From: an uncultured beta proteobacterium
GTDB taxonomy: Bacteria; Pseudomonadota; Gammaproteobacteria; Burkholderiales; Burkholderiaceae_C
DNA length: 29,082 bases
Assembly: GCA_903870955.1 (NCBI GenBank)
Contig: CAIQEX010000225.1
Coordinates: 1 to 29,082, forward strand
Direction: 5' to 3'
Shown here: piece by piece, positions 23,782 to 29,082 of the stretch
Position numbering within the stretch: the stretch's first letter is position 1
Layout of the letters: the number at the start of each line of letters is the position of its first letter
Program-made: the position numbers and the translations under genes
The notes under the pieces: generated by a model
Database searches by the model: none
Seen by the model: the letters and a program-made list of their open reading frames with translations, nothing else
What the model was told of the DNA's origin: nothing

Positions 23782-25443
23782 ATGATCTGGCAACAAATAT
23801 ACGACCCATTCGGGAATATGGTCATCTCAACCCTACTGGCCGCCGTGCCGGTGGCGGTGATGCTGATCTGTCTCGGCTTCTTACACATCAAGGCGCATAT
23901 CGCTGCCGGTCTGGGCCTGCTCAGCGCGGTCGTGATTGCCGTGCTGGGCTATGGCATGCCGGCCGAAATGGCAGGCAAAGCAGCACTTTTGGGCGGCTTT
24001 ACCGGCCTGCTCCCAATCGGCTGGATTGTGCTCAACATCATCTTTTTGCAGCAACTGGCCGAGCAAAACGGCAGCTTCAAGGTGCTTCAGGATTCACTCT
24101 CCGGCATTACCACCGATCGGCGTCTGCAGTTGTTACTGATCGCGTTTTGCTTCGGTGCTTTCTTTGAAGGTGCTGCGGGCTTCGGTACGCCGGTGGCAGT
24201 GACGGCAGGCATTTTGATTGGTCTGGGCTTTTCGCCCCTTGCCGCGTCGGGCCTGTCCCTGATTGCCAACACCGCGCCGGTCGCGTTTGGTGCTTTGGGA
24301 ACGCCGGTCATCACACTGGCCAAGGTGCACGGTTACGACCTGATGCAGGTCACGGCCATGATCGGTCGCCAGTTACCGCTGTTCTCGCTGATGGTGCCCT
24401 TCTGGCTGATCTGGGCATTTGCTGGACGCAAGGCCATGATGGAAATCTGGCCGGCGATTCTGGTGACCGGCTTGTCGTTTGCGATCCCGCAATACCTGGT
24501 TTCCAACTTCATTGGACCAGAGTTGGTGGACATCATTGCCGCGATTGTTTCGATGGTCTCGCTGATCCTGTTCCTGCGCGTTTGGCAGCCCAAGAAAATC
24601 TGGCGTTCACCTTCCCTAAAAGGACACGAAACCGATGGTGGCGATGCCAAGGAAGAAGTCGCTCCGGTCGTGCATAGCCGCGAAGCATTGATCAAGGCCT
24701 GGACGCCCTGGGCCATCCTGACTGGTTTTGTATTTGTCTGGGGTCTGCCACCCGTAAAGACCTATTTGAACGGCATCTACGCTCCCAAGTTCGAAATGGC
24801 CGGTCTACACAACATGATTGAAAAAGTGGCCCCCGTGGTGGCCCAACCCACCAAGGAAGCAGCCGTCTACACGCTCAACTTGCTGTCCGCAACGGGCACC
24901 GGCATTCTGCTGGCCGCCATCATCGGCGCCTTGGTCATGAGCTACAAGCCCTGGGAAATCGTCAAGACCTTTGGTCGTACCGCATGGTTGGTGCGCTATT
25001 CGCTGGCCACAATCGTGTTGATGTTGGGCCTGGGCACGTTGACGCGCTACTCCGGCACCGACACCACACTCGGCCTGGCCTTTGCTAACACCGGTGTGTT
25101 GTATCCCTTCTTTGGCACCTTGATGGGTTGGATCGGCGTGGCCATGACCGGCTCGGATACAGCCTCCAACGTGCTCTTCGGTGGCATGCAAAAGGTTGCA
25201 GCAGAGCAGCTTGGGCTTTCACCCAACCTGATGGGCGCTGCCAACAGTTCCGGTGGTGTGATGGGCAAGATGATTGATGCGCAGTCCATCGTCGTAGCCT
25301 CTACGGCCACGCGTTGGTTCAACCACGAAGGCGACATCCTTCGTTATGTGTTTTTCCACTCCATCGCATTGGCTTGCCTGGTCGGTATCTTTGTGACGCT
25401 GCAAGCTTATGTATTCCCGTTCACCCTGATGGTGGTTCGTTAA
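23782..25443 (+). CDS. lctP: L-lactate permease LctP/LldP family
   Basis: A 553-aa inner-membrane lactate:proton symporter with about 12-14 hydrophobic segments, beginning after MIWQQIYDPFGNM. Diagnostic family segments are EGAAGFGTPVAVTAGILIGLGFSPL, shown here only in part as EGAAGFGTPVAVTAG, TAPVAFGALGTPVITLA, MTGSDTASNVLFGGMQ and ANSSGGVMGKMIDAQS. Length is typical. SD AGGAGA lies six bases before the ATG. It starts 87 bases after the dehydrogenase stop; that AT-rich gap (a C-run then T-runs) shows no convincing promoter, so read-through from the lut promoter is likely. It should take up L- and D-lactate, possibly glycolate. Confidence 0.95.
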   Translation: MIWQQIYDPFGNMVISTLLAAVPVAVMLICLGFLHIKAHIAAGLGLLSAVVIAVLGYGMPAEMAGKAALLGGFTGLLPIGWIVLNIIFLQQLAEQNGSFKVLQDSLSGITTDRRLQLLLIAFCFGAFFEGAAGFGTPVAVTAGILIGLGFSPLAASGLSLIANTAPVAFGALGTPVITLAKVHGYDLMQVTAMIGRQLPLFSLMVPFWLIWAFAGRKAMMEIWPAILVTGLSFAIPQYLVSNFIGPELVDIIAAIVSMVSLILFLRVWQPKKIWRSPSLKGHETDGGDAKEEVAPVVHSREALIKAWTPWAILTGFVFVWGLPPVKTYLNGIYAPKFEMAGLHNMIEKVAPVVAQPTKEAAVYTLNLLSATGTGILLAAIIGALVMSYKPWEIVKTFGRTAWLVRYSLATIVLMLGLGTLTRYSGTDTTLGLAFANTGVLYPFFGTLMGWIGVAMTGSDTASNVLFGGMQKVAAEQLGLSPNLMGAANSSGGVMGKMIDAQSIVVASTATRWFNHEGDILRYVFFHSIALACLVGIFVTLQAYVFPFTLMVVR

Positions 25444-25459
25444 ACGAAAGATCACAACC

Positions 25460-25912
25460 ATGTACAAGAAAATATTCGTCGCTATCGACAACAGTTCCAC
25501 TGCGCGCAAGGCGCTCGATGAGGCCATTGGCCTGGCGGGAGCACTGAAGTCCAGCATCTGCATTACCTTTGTGGCCGATGAGGCCGGTCTGATGCAGCAC
25601 GGCATGGGCCTTGGCTCTTACATCGATGTGGACAAGATAAAAGCTGAGATTCGTGTGGGTGCCAACAAGATGTTGGACGAAGCAGTAGCGCGCGCCACCG
25701 CTGCCGGTTGCCAGGCCGAGCGCCTGCTCATCGAATCCGCCAACCGGCGCGTGGCCGAAGCAATCGCCGAGGCAGCCGAAGCCTGGGGTAGTGATCTGCT
25801 GGTCATCGGCGCACACGGTGTACGCGGCTTTGAGCGCCTGCTGGTCGGCAGCGTGGCCGAAAACCTGACCCGTATCAGCCTGATTTCCTTGCTGATCGTT
25901 CGACAGTCTTAA
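25460..25912 (+). CDS. Universal stress protein (UspA family, ATP-binding type)
   Basis: A 150-aa cytoplasmic single Usp domain. It opens KKIFVAIDNSSTARKALDEA, with the adenine-site Asp in AIDNS. The ATP motif G-x2-G-x9-G-S is intact as GAHGVRGFERLLVGSVAENL, so it is predicted to bind ATP as a dimer. It lies 16 bases after lctP in the same direction and is probably the last gene of the lactate operon; the next gene is convergent with only five bases between stops. Usp proteins next to transporters often adjust transport or metabolism to energy state. A role in lactate metabolism is inferred purely from position. Confidence 0.9.
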   Translation: MYKKIFVAIDNSSTARKALDEAIGLAGALKSSICITFVADEAGLMQHGMGLGSYIDVDKIKAEIRVGANKMLDEAVARATAAGCQAERLLIESANRRVAEAIAEAAEAWGSDLLVIGAHGVRGFERLLVGSVAENLTRISLISLLIVRQS

Positions 25913-25917
25913 GCGGA

Positions 25918-28155
25918 CTATTTGGCCAACGTGCCCATGGCACTGTTGGCCCAATTCGAATAGGGTTCATCCGACTCTTGCACCAAAACCTCTGAGGTGT
26001 TGCGCACCCGGTGCGAGAGTTCATTGGCAATATTGCGGGTAATGCGCAAGGCCGCATGCGGATGGTCTCGCACCAGTGCAGCGATCGCCTGTTTGTCCAG
26101 CAACACGGCCTCCACGTCAGTGTCAGCCGTCGCAGTCGCAGACCGACTGTCGCCGTCAATGAATCCCATTTCACCAACAAACTGCCCGGGACCGAAGGTG
26201 GCCAGTCGCGTGGCATCAGGACCCATGCCAGCCAGAATGCTGACTTGCCCAACTTGCAGCATCCAAACGCCATCGGAAGCCTCGTCTTTACGAAACAGTG
26301 CCTCACCCTGCACCACACGCCGAATATCAGCAACCATCAAAACAGCGGTAATCTCGTCTTCCGAAAGCCCATTCAAGAGACTGTTTTCTTCGATCGTCCG
26401 AGCCAACTGCGCAAAGGGCAAACTGGTGAAGTTTTGCAATACCCAGTCTTCACACAATTCCAGACCACGGTCCAAATCTACGCGTTGCTCAAGTCCTGGA
26501 AGGCTCATCGGCAGGTTTCGCAGCGCCTCCACCCGGGTCTTGGCCAGGCCAGTCAGTACGACGCGCAATCTTCGTTTCAGCAAGGTACGCAACAACCAGC
26601 CCACCGCATCCATCCCACTGGGATCCGCATCATGCACCTGGCTAAGGTCCACCACCACGCAGACACAATCCTCGTGCAATTCGTCAGCTAGCTGGGTAAT
26701 GCGACCACTGTTGCCAAAAAACAGGTGCCCCGTCAAACGCAGGATACCTACATGCTGCGCCAGATGCGTGAACGCATCGGCCTCCGCCACGGTACGGATG
26801 CGCCGCGAACGATAGCTGTCAAGGTAAACCCAGCGTGCCGCCAGATTGGCCGATACCCGTCGCAGCACGGCCAGACAAGAAAGCCCCACCCCAGCGAAAC
26901 AGGCCCAAATCAGGTTACCGAAAAAGCCCACCAGTGAGATGATCAAGGTGATCCAGAAACCCAGATCCTGCGAGTCTGGATTTCTCCAGCGACCGCTGCG
27001 CACCACGTCCAGGCAATTCTGCACAAAGGTCGAACTTCCGGTCAGCACCGCTTGCAGAATCAACATGCCGGCGGCAAGTCCAGCCGGAAGCGCCACAAAC
27101 CAGGGGCTCAGTAACAACACCGCCATGCCACCCATGGCGTAGCAAAATAACGCCGCGCTTTTACCGCGACCACCCGCAGTCCAACTCGCGATGCTGTACA
27201 CCGGGCTTCCACTGCTGGGACTACCGCCCAGTAGGGCGCTCACCACATTGGCACCACCCAGCGCGATTAGTTCACGGTTGGGATCGGTACGCACACCGAA
27301 ACGAATTTCCATGGCACTGGCCGCCGTAAAGGTCTCCAGAACCATGACCAGCGCCAGCGTCATGGCACCTGGAATGCCCAGCATCAGCAGTGCGCCAAGT
27401 TGATCACTTGCCAAGTTGCCCCAGAGCATGACCGATGTCCATTGCAAGCCTGTCTCCAAAATGCCCCAGGTGATGCCCGTATGTGCCACCACGAAAGTGT
27501 CTGCAAAGAGCCAGGTACCCAACAACCCGATCCCGATAGAAAACAAAATCGACGGTATGGCTCGGAGCCGTGGCATTCTTTGCTGAAACCTGGTCCACGC
27601 GTAGGAGCCCGCCAACATCGCTAGCGCGATGCCACCGGCTGCCCATCCGCCAGATACGACCCGTCCCAAAGCCAGGGTGAACAGGAGCAAGGCACTGCCG
27701 TTGCTGATGCCATTGGTCACGGGCGTCGGAATCATTTTGAAGACCCGTCCCAGTCCAACCAGACCGGACACCGTGACCAACAAGCTTGCCAGCAAGTACA
27801 TCAAACTGCCGGCAGCCAGGCCCAGGCGCAGTTGGCTTGCGTTGAGTACCGCACCCCCGGCACCCGGGCTCGCAGATGCGGCCAGCCCCATATGCAGCAC
27901 CAACGCCACATAGGTCGCCGTGGACGCGGTACGAGGCGCCGTAAGGATGCTGCTTGAACCACCCATCACCAGTCGTAGAACAGACACCAGCGTGACCGAC
28001 AGCAATGTGCTCCAAAGACCAGGACCTCCGGCCAGCGGGCCCAGCAGACCGATGTACAGAAGCACAGGGGTGATTAAGGTAGAGGCACCCTGCAGTGCAC
28101 CTTCAAATCCGGCGCGAAATTCCTGAGGCAACGCTAAGCGAGTGGAAACAGACAA
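25918..28155 (-). CDS. SulP-family anion transporter with STAS and cyclic-nucleotide-binding domains
   Basis: A 745-aa membrane protein in three parts. Residues 1-430 form a SulP/SLC26-like transporter with 10 or more hydrophobic segments (LLYIGLLGPLAGGPGLW, ALGGANVVSALLGGSPSSGS). Residues about 450-560 are a STAS domain (GILRLTGHLFFGN, CVVVDLSQVHDADPSGMDAV). Residues about 600-725 are a Crp-type cNMP-binding domain: GEALFRKDEASDGVWMLQVG and the phosphate cassette FVGEMGFIDGDSRSATATA, which keeps the Gly-Glu and Arg-Ser-Ala positions for cyclic nucleotide. Anion and nucleotide are unknown; sulfate or bicarbonate are family possibilities. The start is TTG (28155-28153) with GGGAG seven bases upstream. 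It follows two small leftward genes after a hairpin-rich leader. Confidence 0.9.
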   Translation of the reverse strand: MSVSTRLALPQEFRAGFEGALQGASTLITPVLLYIGLLGPLAGGPGLWSTLLSVTLVSVLRLVMGGSSSILTAPRTASTATYVALVLHMGLAASASPGAGGAVLNASQLRLGLAAGSLMYLLASLLVTVSGLVGLGRVFKMIPTPVTNGISNGSALLLFTLALGRVVSGGWAAGGIALAMLAGSYAWTRFQQRMPRLRAIPSILFSIGIGLLGTWLFADTFVVAHTGITWGILETGLQWTSVMLWGNLASDQLGALLMLGIPGAMTLALVMVLETFTAASAMEIRFGVRTDPNRELIALGGANVVSALLGGSPSSGSPVYSIASWTAGGRGKSAALFCYAMGGMAVLLLSPWFVALPAGLAAGMLILQAVLTGSSTFVQNCLDVVRSGRWRNPDSQDLGFWITLIISLVGFFGNLIWACFAGVGLSCLAVLRRVSANLAARWVYLDSYRSRRIRTVAEADAFTHLAQHVGILRLTGHLFFGNSGRITQLADELHEDCVCVVVDLSQVHDADPSGMDAVGWLLRTLLKRRLRVVLTGLAKTRVEALRNLPMSLPGLEQRVDLDRGLELCEDWVLQNFTSLPFAQLARTIEENSLLNGLSEDEITAVLMVADIRRVVQGEALFRKDEASDGVWMLQVGQVSILAGMGPDATRLATFGPGQFVGEMGFIDGDSRSATATADTDVEAVLLDKQAIAALVRDHPHAALRITRNIANELSHRVRNTSEVLVQESDEPYSNWANSAMGTLAK

Positions 28156-28206
28156 GTATTTACTCCCTGACAGCCGTACTTGGCCGCAGGGTGTCCATTT
28201 TGCATC

Positions 28207-28273
28207 GCGCCAAAGGCTTGGCGCAAAAGGGCGCTAAACCTGTTGTACGACAGGAACGAAGTCGCTTCGTTCC
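28207..28273. repeat. Three successive hairpins in the leader between the 72-aa gene and the SulP gene
   Basis: Dyads are GCGCCAA-AGGC-TTGGCGC (28207-28224, perfect 7-bp stem), CCTGTTGTACGACAGG (28239-28254, five pairs plus further inner pairing) and GGAACGAAG-TCG-CTTCGTTCC (28253-28273, perfect 9-bp stem). None is followed by a T-run on either strand, so they are weak terminator candidates; in the leftward transcript they form a structured stretch 52 bases or more before the SulP start. Confidence 0.6.
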
Positions 28274-28277
28274 CTAT

Positions 28278-28496
28278 TCAGGAACTGATTTCAGCAACCA
28301 TTGCAATGGGTTGCTGTGGAATGACCGCAGGTAAGGCGTAATCACGGCCCACCATGGCGCGCGCATAGAGATAATTTTCTACCGCTTCGGGACTCAGCCC
28401 ATCAAGATCCACATGGCCTTGCATGTCGCAAGGGAAGCGGAGCGTGCTTTGCGTATCGATCAAGGGTCGATAGTAAATTTCGTAGTCAAGCTTCAT
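28278..28496 (-). CDS. Hypothetical 72-aa acidic protein
   Basis: A small soluble protein with no signal peptide or membrane span. It begins MKLDYEIYYRPLIDTQ, has a middle LRFPCDMQGHVDLDGLS and a helical segment EAVENYLYARAMVGRDYA, and ends with a Pro-rich tail. Its SD is exceptionally good: AGGAGGT seven to eight bases before the ATG at 28496, which supports real and efficient translation. I recall similar short uncharacterised proteins in Comamonadaceae but cannot assign a function. It lies 100 bases downstream of the 76-aa gene and 122 bases upstream of the SulP gene, all in the same direction, so the three may be one transcript. Confidence 0.75.
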   Translation of the reverse strand: MKLDYEIYYRPLIDTQSTLRFPCDMQGHVDLDGLSPEAVENYLYARAMVGRDYALPAVIPQQPIAMVAEISS

Positions 28497-28596
28497 GCTG
28501 ACCTCCTAGCGTCTCATGACACCGGCAACTATGGTGATTTGCGGCATTCAGCTGGGGCAGATAAGAGCCGGTAAAACCTGCCTTATCCGGCTATGT

Positions 28597-28827
28597 CTAC
28601 TGGTAGCTGCGGGCCATGAAGCCCAGTGTCACCTGCTCCAGCGCACTGAGGGCACGCTCAAAGCGGGCTGAAGCGATCAGCGAGCGTTCCACCAGTCCGG
28701 CACGTACGGACTTGGCGTACTGTTCACGCGCCATATCAAAGGGCAGGGCCATATAGTCGCTGCCAACGCGCGCCATTTCAACAAAAGTGGGCGAAATCCC
28801 GCTTGTGGATTGCATGACGGGGGCCAT
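28597..28827 (-). CDS. Hypothetical 76-aa helical protein
   Basis: A small, largely helical protein, MAPVMQSTSGISPTFVEMA at the start and AREQYAKSVRAGLVERSLIA then FERALSALEQVTLGF near the end. No motif that I recognise; amphipathic repeats suggest self-association or binding to another protein. The ATG at 28827 overlaps the stop of a 26-aa ORF as TGATG, with no good SD of its own, so translation probably depends on that ORF. A longer frame starting at GTG 28857 is possible. Alternatively the short ORF and this one are halves of a single gene split by a frameshift. Confidence 0.6.
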   Translation of the reverse strand: MAPVMQSTSGISPTFVEMARVGSDYMALPFDMAREQYAKSVRAGLVERSLIASARFERALSALEQVTLGFMARSYQ

Positions 28828-28907
28828 CAGGAAAGCGCTCCGGCCAGTGCCTGCCACTTTGGCAGGGCTAAAGCAAAACCCTTGGATATCTCAATTAGAC
28901 GGTGCAT
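28827..28907 (-). CDS. 26-aa upstream ORF coupled to the 76-aa gene
   Basis: The ATG at 28907 has a good SD (AAAGGA, six bases away) and lies about 25 bases downstream of a strong predicted promoter. The peptide is MHRLIEISKGFALALPKWQ followed by ALAGALS: an amphipathic, basic helix. Its TGA shares a base with the next ATG (TGATG), the classic arrangement for translational coupling. It could be a leader peptide, a real small protein, or the N-terminus of the next gene separated by a frameshift. Confidence 0.5.
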   Translation of the reverse strand: MHRLIEISKGFALALPKWQALAGALS

Positions 28908-28938
28908 AGCCAATCCTTTAGTAAAGTGGTATGAGTTA

Positions 28939-28966
28939 ATTATAAGGGTTAACCCTAGGTTTTCAA
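28939..28966 (-). promoter_or_regulatory. Strong predicted sigma70 promoter with operator palindrome in its spacer
   Basis: Reading leftward, TTGAAA (28966-28961), 16-bp spacer, TATAAT (28944-28939), five and six matches to consensus. The spacer contains the perfect 12-bp palindrome AGGGTTAACCCT (28945-28956), abutting the -10, a classic repressor position. Expected start near 28932, upstream of the 26-aa ORF. Confidence 0.65.
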
Positions 28967-29003
28967 GGTGCCTGGGGTTATCCACCTAGTTTCTCAAGGG
29001 GCT
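28944..29003. repeat. Imperfect tandem duplication of the promoter region (about 30 bp x 2)
   Basis: Copy A (28944-28972) and copy B (28973-29003) are directly adjacent and align at about 20 of 29 positions with one 2-base gap; shared blocks are GGGTTA, CC, TAG and CAAGG. Copy A holds the -35 and operator of the predicted promoter. Copy B has a TTGAGA -35-like hexamer but no -10. Confidence 0.5.
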
Positions 29004-29015
29004 ATCCCAAAGGCG

Positions 29016-29082
29016 TCACCCTGGCTTGTCATCGCCCTCTGTGGCCATGACATTCTTGTCCAGACCGCTCAAGAACAGTTCA
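29016..29082 (-). CDS. Possible C-terminal end of a CDS running off the right edge
   Basis: On the minus strand one frame is open from the window edge to TGA at 29018-29016 and would encode an ending ELFLSGLDKNVMATEGDDKPG without the final residues quoted further. The other two frames close at once. Twenty-one codons is too short to prove coding; the hydrophilic, charged tail is a plausible protein C-terminus. Confidence 0.25.
   Translation of the reverse strand, partial: ELFLSGLDKNVMATEGDDKPG

Noticed and set aside
28560-28592. H-type pseudoknot
   Set aside because: The interleaved stems have zero-length connecting loops, which is sterically implausible; recorded only as alternative stems.
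17908-28936. Shared 12-mer ATACCACTTTAC in the lactate operon leader and near the 26-aa ORF
   Set aside because: Many 12-mer matches are expected by chance in 29 kb, and the second copy lacks a complete TGGT-N3-ACCA dyad.
1-29082. Mobile elements, prophage, toxin-antitoxin or defence genes
   Set aside because: No transposase, integrase, terminal inverted repeats, nuclease or toxin-like pair was recognised; gene content is metabolic throughout.

Overview
The window looks like a chromosomal piece of a beta-proteobacterium in the order Burkholderiales, most likely Comamonadaceae (Rhodoferax-like). This is inferred from the GC-rich coding bias, a Tat-exported high-potential iron-sulfur protein (HiPIP), the type of lactate operon, and several short proteins of a kind I associate with that family. 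No database search was possible. I saw no rRNA, tRNA, CRISPR array, transposase or phage gene, and with the calls below no stretch over 300 bases lacks a gene.

Region 1 (1-12169) is a galactoside and galactonate catabolic locus, preceded by the 3' end of a rhodanese gene. dgoK and dgoA (leftward, ATGA overlap) diverge from a GntR/FadR-type regulator (dgoR). Downstream of dgoR, a rightward operon encodes a CUT1 sugar ABC transporter (ATPase, binding protein, two permeases), a GH42 beta-galactosidase, a GH36 alpha-galactosidase and an SMP-30/gluconolactonase-type lactonase. The inferred route is import of alpha- and beta-galactosides, cytoplasmic hydrolysis, oxidation of galactose to the lactone, lactone opening, dehydration to KDGal, then DgoK and DgoA to pyruvate and glyceraldehyde-3-phosphate. 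Galactose dehydrogenase and galactonate dehydratase are not in the window.

Region 2 (12170-17027) is mixed. It starts with a period-8 degenerate repeat. A leftward pair follows: HiPIP and a 107-aa protein whose coding region contains a textbook intrinsic terminator. Next come two poorly known leftward ORFs, a flavin reductase-like protein, a LysR regulator divergent from a DODA/YgiD-type extradiol dioxygenase, and a carboxylesterase.

Region 3 (17028-25912) is a lactate utilisation locus. A FadR-family regulator (LldR/LutR type) diverges from lutA-lutC-lutB, a 928-aa FAD/Fe-S D-lactate dehydrogenase of the Dld-II type, a LctP permease and a universal stress protein. Two TGGT-N3-ACCA operators flank a good sigma70 promoter.

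Region 4 (25913-29082) is entirely leftward. A strong promoter with a palindrome in its spacer reads into a 26-aa ORF, a 76-aa protein coupled to it by TGATG, a 72-aa protein with a perfect Shine-Dalgarno sequence, a hairpin-rich leader, and a SulP transporter fused to STAS and cyclic-nucleotide-binding domains. This region, and the terminator inside a gene in region 2, are the best candidates for something undescribed.
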